A stretch of 64,000 bases of DNA from Streptomyces sp. TLI_053 (GTDB taxonomy: Bacteria; Actinomycetota; Actinomycetes; Streptomycetales; Streptomycetaceae): the NCBI RefSeq assembly GCF_900105395.1, contig NZ_LT629775.1, forward strand, positions 1,116,001-1,180,000, written 5' to 3'. Positions 32,937 through 41,350 of the stretch are shown piece after piece. A model generated the notes under the pieces. That model was not told the origin of the DNA and made no database searches. It saw only the letters and a program-made list of their open reading frames with translations. The position numbers and the translations under genes were made by a program. The number at the start of each line of letters is the position of its first letter. Positions within the stretch are counted from its first letter, which is position 1.

Positions 32937-34235
32937 ATGCGCGCCCGTTCCGCCGTGGCCGTCGCCGCACTCGCGGCCCTGGTCCTCACCCTGCCCGTCA
33001 CCACCGCCTCGGCCGCACCGGCCACCCCCGGTGGCCCGCCCGTCGGCCCCGGCCGGGCCACCGCCCCGGCCGCCTTCGTACCGCTCGGCATCACCCGGGC
33101 GCTCGACACCCGCAGCTACCAGGAGACCCCGGCCGCGCAGGCCCGGAAGCTGCAGCCCGGGGAGAGCTTCGACGTCCCGCTCTCCAACTGGAAGAACCAC
33201 ACCCCGCGCGAGATTCCGGTCGTCCCGGCGGACGCCACCGCCGTGGTGGTCAACGTGACCGCCACCAACCCCACCGCGGACGGCTACCTCACCGTCCGCC
33301 GCGACGGCAACATGCCGGGGGCGCCGGCCACGTCCACGCTCAACTTCGAGGCCGGCGAGACCGTCTCCAACACGGTCACCGTCGCGGTCGACCCGCGCGG
33401 GGCGGGCACCAGCCCGCAGATCAACGTCTACAACAACGCGGGCACCACCGACGTCGTGGTCGACATCCTCGGCTACTACATACCCAGCACCCCGCAGCTG
33501 CCGGGCCAGAAGTACGCACCGATCCGCCCGACCCGCCTCACCGACACCAGGGTCGAGGGCGGGCGCCTGGACCGGGGCGGCGTGGTGAGCGCCGTCGTCG
33601 CCCGGCGGGACCTCGGCACCACCGACGCCAGGGCGGTGGTCCTGAACGTCACCGCCGTCGACCCGTCGACGGAGGGCTACGTCGTCGCCCACCAGGCCAG
33701 CAGCCCGCTGCCCTTCGAAGGCTCCCACGTGAACTACGGACCGGGGCGGACCGTCGCCAACCAGGTGGTGGTCCCGGTCGGCCCGGACGGAACGATCGAG
33801 TTCTTCAGCACCGGCTCCACCGACCTCGTGGTCGACATCGTCGGTGCCTACGGCCCCTCGGGCACCAACCTCTACAGCGCGATGACCGAGCAGAGCCGCC
33901 TGGTGGACACCCGCTACGGCTCCGGCGAGCTCGCCTTCAGCACCCGGCGGCTCCCGGTGGCCGGGATCTCGGGAGTCCCGGCCGACGCCACCGCCGTCAC
34001 CCTGAACATGACGGTCACCGAGCCGCAGGCCGACGGACACCTCGAGGTCTTCGAGTCCGACGACCTGTTCCAGCGGCCCGGGACGTCGAACCTCAACTTC
34101 GACGCCGGCCGGACGGTGGCCAACGGCGTCACCACCGGTCTCCGTGGCGACCCCGGCTCGGTGGACATCTACCACCACGCCGCCGGCCGGAGCCAGTTGA
34201 TCGCCGACCTGACCGGCTACTTCGTCCAGGGCTGA
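32937..34235 (+). CDS. Secreted triple-repeat LDTR protein, paralogue 2
   Basis: A 432-residue secreted protein with the same signal peptide type and three LDTR...GYY modules as its neighbour, colinear from start to end. The Ala-Pro linker after the signal is shorter (PATPGGPPVGPGRAT). The first module is the most alike between paralogues; the second and third differ at many surface positions, for example LPFEGSHVNYGPGRTVANQ and FESDDLFQRPGTSNLNF. The start at 32937 has GGGGGGAA upstream. It has its own promoter and terminator, so expression can be independent. Confidence 0.85.
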   Translation: MRARSAVAVAALAALVLTLPVTTASAAPATPGGPPVGPGRATAPAAFVPLGITRALDTRSYQETPAAQARKLQPGESFDVPLSNWKNHTPREIPVVPADATAVVVNVTATNPTADGYLTVRRDGNMPGAPATSTLNFEAGETVSNTVTVAVDPRGAGTSPQINVYNNAGTTDVVVDILGYYIPSTPQLPGQKYAPIRPTRLTDTRVEGGRLDRGGVVSAVVARRDLGTTDARAVVLNVTAVDPSTEGYVVAHQASSPLPFEGSHVNYGPGRTVANQVVVPVGPDGTIEFFSTGSTDLVVDIVGAYGPSGTNLYSAMTEQSRLVDTRYGSGELAFSTRRLPVAGISGVPADATAVTLNMTVTEPQADGHLEVFESDDLFQRPGTSNLNFDAGRTVANGVTTGLRGDPGSVDIYHHAAGRSQLIADLTGYFVQG

Positions 34236-34243
34236 CCCGGCAT

Positions 34244-34285
34244 CCCGTTGCCCTCCCCGCACGGCGGCGCGGGGAGGGCAACGGG
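34244..34285 (+). terminator. Terminator of paralogue 2
   Basis: Perfect 17-bp arms (34244-34260 and 34269-34285) with an 8-nt loop. The remaining part of the 330-bp spacer carries the upstream region of paralogue 3. Confidence 0.85.
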
Positions 34286-34513
34286 ACGCCCGCTCCCCCG
34301 GCCGCCGCCCCGCCCCGCCGCTCCCCGCCGCCCCGCCCCGCTGCTCCCCGGCGACGCCCGACGGATCGCCGCCGATCGCGCCGCGGGGGGGCCGAAAAAG
34401 TCCTTGCCGCAAGAAACACACCCACCTTACGGTCGTTCGGCGCACCCTGGATCGCCGTCGAACTTTCCCGAAGTCATTCGTCGTCGGAACGACGGCTCAG
34501 TCGTCCGCAGATA

Positions 34514-34538
34514 CGCAGGCTGTCGGAAACAGCCCGCG
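34514..34538 (+). promoter_or_regulatory. Conserved leader hairpin 3 (variant)
   Basis: A 9-position stem with one A-C mismatch (34514-34522 with 34530-34538) and a 7-nt loop. Two of the loop-proximal pairs differ from hairpins 1 and 2 but remain paired (T-A and G-C), and CACACC follows as in the others. The promoter upstream is less like those of paralogues 1 and 2: GGAAC and CGTCC are only 11 bp apart. Confidence 0.5.
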
Positions 34539-34565
34539 CACACCGCTCCCTGGGGGAATCCACTC

Positions 34566-35873
34566 ATGCGTACCCGTTCCGCCATGGCCGTCGCCGCGCT
34601 CACGGCCCTGGTCCTCACCCTGCCCGTCACCACCGCCTCGGCCGCCCCGGCCCCGGCACCCGGCACCGCGCCGGCCGCGGTGTCCGCGGGCACCGACGGG
34701 GCCACCGCCCCGGCCGCCTTCGTGCCGCTCCGCATCACCCGGGTGCTCGACACCCGCAACAACCAGAACTGGACGCGGACCTGGCACCCGCTGGCCGCCG
34801 GCGAGAACTTCCACGTTCCCATCGTGAGCTGGAGGAACCACGCCCCGCAGTACTACGCCGCCGTCCCCGCGGACGCCACCGCCGTGGTGGTCAACGTGAC
34901 CGCCACCAACACCACCGCGGACGGCTACCTCACCGTCCGCCGCGACGCCGGCCTGCCGGGTGTTCCCGCCACGTCGACGCTGAACTTCAAGGCCGGCGAG
35001 ACGGTCTCCAACACGGTCACCGTCGCGCTCGCCCCGAACGGGCGGTACGACACCCCGGAGATCAGCGTCTACAACAACGCGGGCACCACCGACGTCGTGG
35101 CCGACGTCCTCGGCTACTACGTGCCCAGCACCCCGGAGCGGCCGGCCCAGAAGTACGACCCGGTCCGCCCGACCAGGCTCGCCGACACCCGGGTCGAGGG
35201 CGGGCGGCTCGGCTGGGGAAGCATCGTCACCGCCGACGTCGCCCGGGAGGAGCTCGGCACGGCCGGCGCCAAGGCCGTGGTCCTGAACGTCACCGCCGTC
35301 GACCCGTCGAAGGAGGGCTTCGTCGTCGCGTACGCCTCCGGCGAGACCCTGCCGAACCAGGGCTCCAACGTCAGCTACGGACCGGGCCGGACCGTCGCCA
35401 ACCAGGTCGTGGTCCCGGTCGGCGCGGACGGGAAGGTCAAGCTCTTCAACACCGGCTCCACCGACCTCGTGGTCGACCTCGTCGGCTTCTACGGCCCGTC
35501 CGGCCACAACCTCTACAGCGCGGTGACCGACCAGACCCGGCTGCTCGACACCCGTCCCGGATACGGCGCCTGGGCCTTCAGCACGCTGGAGTTCCCGGTC
35601 GCCGGGGTCGCCGGGGTCCCGGCCGACGCCACCGCCGCCACCCTGAACGTGACCGTCACCGAACCTCGGGCCGACGGACACCTGGAGGTCTTCGCCGCCG
35701 ACGGGGCCGGCCGCCCCGGGACGTCGAACCTCAACTTCGCGGCCGGCCAGACGGTGGCCAACGGCGTCACCGCCCAGTTGGGCGGTGCCCCGGGCTCCGT
35801 GGACATCTACCACCACTCCGACGGATTCACCCACGTGATCGCCGACCTGACCGGCTACTTCGTCGCCGGCTGA
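34566..35873 (+). CDS. Secreted triple-repeat LDTR protein, paralogue 3
   Basis: A 435-residue secreted protein, third of the tandem set. Signal peptide and Ala-Pro linker are followed by three modules with VLDTRNNQNW, LADTRVEGG and LLDTRPGYG openings and GYY/GFY/GYF closings. The first module is the most diverged of the three genes (WTRTWHPLAAGENFHVP; RYDTPEISVYNNAG), so the copies may have different ligands. Start ATG 34566 with TGGGGGAA. Followed by a strong terminator and then an NlpC/P60 hydrolase gene. Confidence 0.85.
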   Translation: MRTRSAMAVAALTALVLTLPVTTASAAPAPAPGTAPAAVSAGTDGATAPAAFVPLRITRVLDTRNNQNWTRTWHPLAAGENFHVPIVSWRNHAPQYYAAVPADATAVVVNVTATNTTADGYLTVRRDAGLPGVPATSTLNFKAGETVSNTVTVALAPNGRYDTPEISVYNNAGTTDVVADVLGYYVPSTPERPAQKYDPVRPTRLADTRVEGGRLGWGSIVTADVAREELGTAGAKAVVLNVTAVDPSKEGFVVAYASGETLPNQGSNVSYGPGRTVANQVVVPVGADGKVKLFNTGSTDLVVDLVGFYGPSGHNLYSAVTDQTRLLDTRPGYGAWAFSTLEFPVAGVAGVPADATAATLNVTVTEPRADGHLEVFAADGAGRPGTSNLNFAAGQTVANGVTAQLGGAPGSVDIYHHSDGFTHVIADLTGYFVAG

Positions 35874-35901
35874 GCCTTCCCCGGCCCCTCCCGCCCCTCC
35901 C

Positions 35902-35933
35902 AGCCCCTCCCCGCACCGCTGCGGGGAGGGGCT
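35902..35933 (+). terminator. Terminator of paralogue 3
   Basis: Perfect 14-bp arms (35902-35915 and 35920-35933) around a CCGC loop. Confidence 0.85.
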
Positions 35934-35975
35934 CCGGCACGCCCTCGACCTGCCCTTTCGGGCCGCGCCGGGCCC

Positions 35976-36029
35976 CGGGCTGAACCCGCGAAGATCCCCG
36001 GAACGTTTCTTCAGTGTCCGTTCAGCCCG
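35976..36029 (+). promoter_or_regulatory. Long-range stem in the NlpC/P60 leader
   Basis: CGGGCTGAAC (35976-35985) and GTTCAGCCCG (36020-36029) are perfect 10-bp inverted arms 34 bp apart. The right arm ends two bases before the ribosome-binding site GAAGGAG (36032-36038), so folding could affect translation. It could equally be a protein-binding dyad. Confidence 0.45.
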
Positions 36030-36050
36030 CCCGAAGGAGCACCCTCCGCC

Positions 36051-37250
36051 ATGGGAAAGCGTCGAAAGCCCAGCCCGCCGAGCCGGGCCCGCCTCGCGGT
36101 CCTCACCACGGCCGTGGTCGGCGGGACGGTGCTCGCCTCCGGCGCGGCCCGTGCCGAGCCCGCTCCCACCCTCGCCTCCGTCAAGGAGCAGGTGGACCGG
36201 CTCAACGAGGAGGCCGAGCAGGCGATCGAGCGCTACAACGGCTTCCAGGAGAAGCAGCAGAAGCTCCAGGGCGAGGCCAACCGGATCCAGGAGAAGCTCG
36301 CCCGCGGCCAGGACGCGATGAACGAACTGCGCACCCAGCTCGGTGTGGTGGGCGCCGAGCAGTACCGCACCAACGGCATCGACCCGGGCATCCAGCTGAT
36401 GCTCGACTCCGACCCGGCCGGCTACCTGGGACGCGCCTCGGTGCAGGGCCAGGTCGCCGACTCCTGGACGAACCTGCTCAGGCGGGCCCAGGACGAACAG
36501 CGCAAGCTCGACCAGGAGCGCGCCGAGGCCGCCGCCACCCTCGCCGACCTCGACGCCGTCGGTGCCTCGCTCAACGCCCAGAAGACCCAGATCCAGAGCA
36601 AGCTCGCCCAGTCCGAGGCGCTGCTCAACAGGCTCAGTGCCGAGGACCGCGCCAGGATCAACGCCCAGGAAGCGGCCGACAGGGCCAGGGCCGCCGCCCA
36701 GCAGGCCGCTGCCGCCGAGCGCGCCAAGGCCGCCGAGAAGGAGGCCGCCGACAGGGCCAAGGCCGCCGCGAAGGAGGCTTCGGGCAAGGGCGCCACCGCC
36801 GCCCCGCAGACACCGGCCCCGAACACCCCGGCACCGGCCCCGCAGACCCCCGCCGCGAACACCCCGGCACCGGCCGCGAACACCCCGGCCCCGCCGGCCG
36901 CCGGCGGGCGCGCCGCCGCCATCGTGCAGTTCGCCTACGCCCAGCTCGGCAAGCCCTACGGCTGGAGCAAGACCGGTCCCAGCAGCTTCGACTGCTCCGG
37001 CCTCACCGGCGCCGCCTACCGCGCGGCCGACGTCAGCCTTCCCCGCACCTCCCAGGAGCAGTGGAAGGTCGGCGCCCGGATCGCCCGGGGCGACCTCCAG
37101 CCCGGCGACCTGGTCTTCTTCTACAACGACCTGCACCACGTGGGCGTCTACATCGGCGACGGCAAGATGATCCACGCCCCCCGGACCGGCAAGAACATCG
37201 AGGTCCTCCCGATCGGCGTCATGCCCTACATGGGCGCCGTCCGGCCGTAG
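36051..37250 (+). CDS. Secreted NlpC/P60 peptidoglycan endopeptidase
   Basis: A 399-residue secreted cell-wall hydrolase. Signal peptide (to about residue 36, ARAEP), then a long N-terminal coiled coil (residues ~40-240; Glu/Gln/Lys/Ala-rich) typical of RipA-like proteins, a Pro/Ala/Thr linker of repeated APQTP/ANTPAP, and a C-terminal NlpC/P60 domain. The catalytic residues are Cys315 (SSFDCSGL), His363 (HHVGVYIG) and His375 (IHAPRTG). Such enzymes cut D-Glu-to-diamino-acid peptide bonds during growth and division; the coiled coil usually autoinhibits or localises. Start ATG 36051 follows GAAGGAG. Confidence 0.93.
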   Translation: MGKRRKPSPPSRARLAVLTTAVVGGTVLASGAARAEPAPTLASVKEQVDRLNEEAEQAIERYNGFQEKQQKLQGEANRIQEKLARGQDAMNELRTQLGVVGAEQYRTNGIDPGIQLMLDSDPAGYLGRASVQGQVADSWTNLLRRAQDEQRKLDQERAEAAATLADLDAVGASLNAQKTQIQSKLAQSEALLNRLSAEDRARINAQEAADRARAAAQQAAAAERAKAAEKEAADRAKAAAKEASGKGATAAPQTPAPNTPAPAPQTPAANTPAPAANTPAPPAAGGRAAAIVQFAYAQLGKPYGWSKTGPSSFDCSGLTGAAYRAADVSLPRTSQEQWKVGARIARGDLQPGDLVFFYNDLHHVGVYIGDGKMIHAPRTGKNIEVLPIGVMPYMGAVRP

Positions 37251-37321
37251 GGCGTGCTGTCGGACCCACGGACCCACGCCCGAGCGCAGCGCCGGGGGCG
37301 CCCCCGTGCAGCAGATCCCGT

Positions 37322-37355
37322 ACAGCACCGGCGATCACACACAGCACCGGCGATC
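37322..37355 (+). repeat. 15-bp direct repeats upstream of the YVTN protein gene
   Basis: ACAGCACCGGCGATC occurs at 37322-37336 and 37341-37355, two turns of the helix apart. It lies in the 251-bp spacer and may be a tandem operator; downstream AT-rich sequence at 37405-37445 (AGGAATTCTGCGGATAAC) probably contains the promoter. Confidence 0.5.
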
Positions 37356-37501
37356 CCGAACGATCGCATTCCACCGACGAACGGGCAGAACCGTCCACCA
37401 TCTCTCATCCGACAAAAGGTCAGGAATTCTGCGGATAACGTGATGAGTCTGTGCCCGGTCGCGCGGCCGGGCTGCTCGCATCCCGCGGAGAGGTGGAGCA
37501 C

Positions 37502-39367
37502 ATGGCACTGGTCCCCGACAGCAGGACGGGTCGGCCGCGACGACGGCGAAGACTGCGGCGAGCTACGGCGGCGGCCGTCGCCACCGCGATGCTCGGCACG
37601 CTCGGCGCCGTCCTCCCGGCCGTGACGGCGCACGCGGAATCCGCCGTCCGGCCCGTCTACATCGCCAACCTGCGCGGCAACTCCGTCACCGCCTACGACC
37701 CGGCGAGCGGCACGGTCATCACCACCGTCCCGGTCGGCAGCTTCCCCGAGGGCGTGACGGTCTCCCCCGACGGCACGCAGGCGTACGTCGCCAACAACGG
37801 CTCGGACTCCGTCTCGGTCATCGACACCGCCACCAACACCGTCTCCGGCACCATCGCGGTCGGCCGGCTCCCCGGACCGGTGAGCTTCGCCCCGGACGGC
37901 GCGCACGCCTACGTCGGCCGGTTCCTCAGCCCCGGCATCGGCGGCGTGGACGTGATCGACACCGCCACCCGGACCGTCACCGCCACCGTGCAGGTGGGCA
38001 ACCAGCCCTTCGCGATCGGCCTCACCCCGGACGGCCGGCGCGCCTACGTCGCCAACTTCGTCGGCAGCTCGGTGTCGGTGATCGACACCGCCACCAACAC
38101 CGTCACCGCGACCGTCGCCAGGCCCGATGCCAGGACCCCGAGCGGGCTGGCGGTCGCCCCCGACGGGGCGCACGTCTACGTCTCCAACTTCAACAGCAAC
38201 AACCTCTCCGTGATCGACACCGCCACCGACACCATCAGCGCGGTCGTCCCGGTCGGCGGCGGCCCGGCGGGCGTCACCGTCTCGCCGGACGGACACCTCG
38301 CGTACATCGCCAACGAGAACGCCAACACGGTGTCGGTCCTGGACACCGCGAGCGTCACCGTCGTCGCCACCGTGCCGGTCGGTTCGATCCCGACCGCCGT
38401 GCTGGCCGACCCGGACGGCGGCGCCGTGTACGTCACCAACGGCGGCGGCAACACCCTCTCGGTGATCGACACCGCCACCAACACCGTGACCGCGACCGTC
38501 CCCGTCGGGAACACCCCGTTCGCGCTGGCGACGGCCCCGGCCGCACCGGCCGTCACCGCCCTCGCCCCCGACCACGGACCGAGCGCGGGCGGCACCACCG
38601 TCACCATCACCGGGTCCCACCTGGCCGGCACCCGGGCCGTCGACTTCGGCGGCACCCCGGCGACCGGCGTCACGGTGGTCAACAGCACGACCGTCACCGC
38701 CACCGTCCCGCCGCACCCGGCCGGCGCCGTGGACGTGACGCTCACCGCCTCCGGCCGCACCGTCCCCGCCGGGCGGTACACCTACCAGGACCCGGCGCCC
38801 ACCGTCACCGGCATCGCACCCGCCCAGGGCCCGGCCGCCGGCGGTACCGCCGTCGTCATCACCGGCACCCACCTGACCGGCGCCACCGCCGTCGCGTTCG
38901 GCGCCACCGCCGCCACGTCGTTCTCCGTCGAGAGCGACACCCGGATCACCGCGACCGCCCCCGCCGCGAGCGCCGCCGGACCCGTCGACGTCACCGTCAC
39001 CACCCCGGCCGGCACCAGCACCGCCACCGCCTCCGACCGCTACACCTACACCCGGGACACCACCCGGCTCACGGCGGCGCCGCTGCTGCTCTCCATCGCC
39101 CCCGGCCAGTTGAGCGTCAACCTCAACCTGTCGGCCACCCTCACCGACACCGTCACGGGCCTCCCGGTGGCCGGCGCCACGATCACCTTCACCGTCGGCT
39201 CCACCACCGTCTGCACCGCCGTCACCGGTGCCAACGGCACCGCCGCCTGCAGCGGCCCCTGCCCGGTCCTCACCGTCCTGCTCAACCTGGGCTACACCGC
39301 CGCCTACGCCGGCGGCCCGGCCCTCCAGCCCGCCACCGCGAGCGCCGGGCTGATCCGGATCGGCTGA
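37502..39367 (+). CDS. Secreted YVTN beta-propeller / IPT-domain surface protein
   Basis: A 621-residue exported protein. After an Arg-rich signal peptide (about 46 residues, AHAES), residues ~50-355 comprise about seven YVTN-type propeller blades with the recurring AYVANxxxNxVSVIDTATNTVTATVPVG pattern in shortened variants. Two IPT/TIG immunoglobulin-like domains follow (~356-445 and ~446-530: SAGGTTVTITGSHLAGTRAV; AAGGTAVVITGTHLTGATAV). Last comes a Big/Ig-like domain with a cysteine pair (VCTAV, ACSGPC). Probable adhesive or binding role at the cell surface; no enzyme motif. Start ATG 37502 has GAGAGGTGGAG. Confidence 0.88.
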   Translation: MALVPDSRTGRPRRRRRLRRATAAAVATAMLGTLGAVLPAVTAHAESAVRPVYIANLRGNSVTAYDPASGTVITTVPVGSFPEGVTVSPDGTQAYVANNGSDSVSVIDTATNTVSGTIAVGRLPGPVSFAPDGAHAYVGRFLSPGIGGVDVIDTATRTVTATVQVGNQPFAIGLTPDGRRAYVANFVGSSVSVIDTATNTVTATVARPDARTPSGLAVAPDGAHVYVSNFNSNNLSVIDTATDTISAVVPVGGGPAGVTVSPDGHLAYIANENANTVSVLDTASVTVVATVPVGSIPTAVLADPDGGAVYVTNGGGNTLSVIDTATNTVTATVPVGNTPFALATAPAAPAVTALAPDHGPSAGGTTVTITGSHLAGTRAVDFGGTPATGVTVVNSTTVTATVPPHPAGAVDVTLTASGRTVPAGRYTYQDPAPTVTGIAPAQGPAAGGTAVVITGTHLTGATAVAFGATAATSFSVESDTRITATAPAASAAGPVDVTVTTPAGTSTATASDRYTYTRDTTRLTAAPLLLSIAPGQLSVNLNLSATLTDTVTGLPVAGATITFTVGSTTVCTAVTGANGTAACSGPCPVLTVLLNLGYTAAYAGGPALQPATASAGLIRIG

Positions 39368-39412
39368 CCGGGGCGCGCCGACCCCGGTCGGACGGACCGG
39401 CCAACGAGCACA

Positions 39413-39442
39413 GGAGGCCGCCACGGTGCCGTGGCGGCCTCC
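39413..39442. terminator. Bidirectional terminator between YVTN protein and hydrolase genes
   Basis: GGAGGCCGCCACGG / CCGTGGCGGCCTCC, perfect 14-bp arms with a 2-nt centre, between convergent genes. Confidence 0.85.
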
Positions 39443-39543
39443 GCAGGTCGCCGCGCCCTGCGCGCAACCGCTCCCGGGAGCACCGGCCCGGCGGCGAGCC
39501 GGCGGCACGCAGGCGCGAGCAGGCGGCGAGCAGGCGGCGCGCG

Positions 39544-40596
39544 TCAGCGGGACAGCGCGTCCGCCAGCCAGGGGGTGATCACGGCCATCGCCTCGCCGAA
39601 GCGCGAGATGGCGCAGTGGCCGGTGTCCGGGATCAGCACGACCCCGGTGTCCCGGCGCCCCTCGAACACCAGGGTGTCCTCGACCGGCACATGGACGTCC
39701 TCGGCACCGTTGACCACCAGCATCGGCCCGTTGGTGTCCCGGTCCAGCAGTGCGCGCAGGTCGAAGGCGGCGAAGGCCGCCTCCCGCTCGGCCGTGCCCG
39801 GCAGCGCGTCGAAGCCCAGGGCGTTGCCGACGATGCCGTCCATGCCGAAGGCGAAGCCTCGCCCGGGGGCGAAGGACCGCTCGACCGGGCCGCCGAGCAC
39901 CACGGCGGCGTCGACGGCGCCGGTCAGTCCCGTCCGGGCGGAGTAGTGACCGCCCATCGAGATGCCGAAGTGGCCCACCCTGCCGTTGCCGATCGTGCGG
40001 GCGAGGGCGACCAGCCCGGCGATCACCTCGGCCCCGCCGTCCGGGGTCATCGGCAGGTGGGCGGTCTCCCCGGTGCCGGGGAGGTCGAACAGCAGCAGCC
40101 GGGCGGGCAGGGTGAGCGCGAGCCCCTCCCACATGCCGTGCAGGTCGGTCTTCCAGGAGTCCACGCCGCCGCTGGCCAGGACCACCGGCGCGTCGGCGGG
40201 CAGTCCGGGGGCCGCCATCAGGTGGACCGGCAGACGGGCCTCACCGCCGAGGTACGGGACGTCGACCGTGCGGCGTTCGAACTCCACCGGGAAGTCCGGG
40301 GCGGCGAGGACGTACTGCTCGACCTGGCGCGCGAGCGCGGTGCGCTTCGGACCGTCGGCCAGGGCGGGGAACTTGGCCCAGCCGTAGGCCTGCGCGGCCA
40401 GGCGGTGGCGGCCCGCCGCGGCGTGGCGGGCGGCGAGGGCGGACCATTCGTACACCCAGCCGCCCGGCCGGTCCGGCCACATCTCGGTGACGGCGGCGCG
40501 GACCGCGTCCACCTCCACGGCGGGCAGACCGAGGGTCATCTGGGGGTGGCGCTCGACGAACAGGTCCTGCGGGTCCACGGGCCAGGTGAAGGACAT
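39544..40596 (-). CDS. Alpha/beta hydrolase (FrsA/DUF1100-like esterase)
   Basis: A 350-residue cytoplasmic alpha/beta hydrolase with a helical N-terminal cap of ~130 residues, as in FrsA-like esterases. Nucleophile Ser sits in GHFGISMGGHYS, the acid is probably in VVNGAEDVHVPVED, and the His is in PDTGHCAISRFGE; LFDLPGTGET gives the oxyanion side. Substrate unknown. The ATG at 40596 is supported by GGGAGGAA. It is divergent from a TetR regulator, with two operator-like sites in the spacer, so it is very likely the regulator's target. Confidence 0.88.
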   Translation of the reverse strand: MSFTWPVDPQDLFVERHPQMTLGLPAVEVDAVRAAVTEMWPDRPGGWVYEWSALAARHAAAGRHRLAAQAYGWAKFPALADGPKRTALARQVEQYVLAAPDFPVEFERRTVDVPYLGGEARLPVHLMAAPGLPADAPVVLASGGVDSWKTDLHGMWEGLALTLPARLLLFDLPGTGETAHLPMTPDGGAEVIAGLVALARTIGNGRVGHFGISMGGHYSARTGLTGAVDAAVVLGGPVERSFAPGRGFAFGMDGIVGNALGFDALPGTAEREAAFAAFDLRALLDRDTNGPMLVVNGAEDVHVPVEDTLVFEGRRDTGVVLIPDTGHCAISRFGEAMAVITPWLADALSR

Positions 40597-40623
40597 GGTT
40601 CCTCCCATTGCGCTTAAAGCCGG

Positions 40624-40682
40624 AACGCTTGCGTTAACGACTATGCGCCTGGACAGCACCTAACGCAAGTGGTCTTGCGTTA
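40624..40682. promoter_or_regulatory. TetR operator pair between the hydrolase and regulator genes
   Basis: Site 2 is a perfect palindrome TAACGCAAG-TGGT-CTTGCGTTA (40661-40682). Site 1 repeats the same half site CTTGCGTTA (40628-40636) inside AACGCTTGCGTTAACG. Both lie in the 111-bp divergent spacer, fitting autorepression plus control of the hydrolase. Confidence 0.75.
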
Positions 40683-40707
40683 GGGTGGTGACCGAGGTGA
40701 TCGACAC

Positions 40708-41307
40708 ATGACCGAGGAAGACGCGGACCCGATCCGCCGCCGCCCGGGCGGCCGCGCCGCGCGGGTCCGGCAGGCCGTTCTGGCCGCCGCCCTGGAGGTA
40801 CTGGCCGAAGAGGGTGTCGCCCGGTTCGGCATCGCGGCGGTGGCGGCCCGAGCCGGCGTCAACGAGACCACGGTGTACCGGCGTTGGGGCACCCGGGAGA
40901 AGCTGGTGCTGGACGCCGTGCTGGCCGGGAGCAGCGAGGGCATCCCCGTCCCCGACACCGGTGACGTGCGCACGGACCTGGCCGCTTTCGCCCGCGCACT
41001 GGCCGGCTACCTCGCCACCCCGGCGGGCCGCGCGGTCGCCCGGGCGGCCGCGCTGAGCTCCGACGACCCCGGCCTCGCCGAAACCTGGGAGAGCTTCTGG
41101 CAGTCCCGCCTGGAACTGGCGGGCGCGATCGTCGACCGGGCCGTCGCACGCGGCGAACTCCCCACCGGCACCGACACCGGCCTCGCCCTCGAACTGCTCT
41201 GCTCCCCCCTCCAGACCCGCGCCCTGCTCGGCCACCGCCCGATCGAGCCGGACCTGCCGGAACGCCTCGCGGACACCGTCCTGGACGGCCTGCGGGGGCG
41301 GGCCTGA
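40708..41307 (+). CDS. TetR/AcrR-family transcriptional regulator
   Basis: A 199-residue TetR-type repressor. Residues ~15-65 hold the HTH (RQAVLAAALEVLAEEGVARFGIAAVAARAGVNETTVYRRW is the full region, with VYRRWGTREKL as the recognition end). The C-terminal domain is helical, of the TetR_C_11-like type, with YLATPAGRAVARAAALSSDD. Start ATG 40708 with GAGGTGA. It is divergent from the hydrolase gene and flanked by its probable operator. Confidence 0.93.
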   Translation: MTEEDADPIRRRPGGRAARVRQAVLAAALEVLAEEGVARFGIAAVAARAGVNETTVYRRWGTREKLVLDAVLAGSSEGIPVPDTGDVRTDLAAFARALAGYLATPAGRAVARAAALSSDDPGLAETWESFWQSRLELAGAIVDRAVARGELPTGTDTGLALELLCSPLQTRALLGHRPIEPDLPERLADTVLDGLRGRA

Positions 41308-41309
41308 GA

Positions 41310-41344
41310 GCCGGGGTCCGGGCGGGCGCCGCCCGGACCCCGGC
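41310..41344. terminator. Bidirectional terminator after the TetR gene
   Basis: Perfect 16-bp arms (41310-41325 and 41329-41344) with a GCG loop, between convergent stops. Confidence 0.85.
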
Positions 41345-41350
41345 GGCGGG

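Noticed and set aside
35874-36050. c-di-AMP (ydaO-type) riboswitch before the NlpC/P60 gene
   Set aside because: The leader is too short after the terminator and lacks the conserved ydaO core; only a simple inverted repeat is present.
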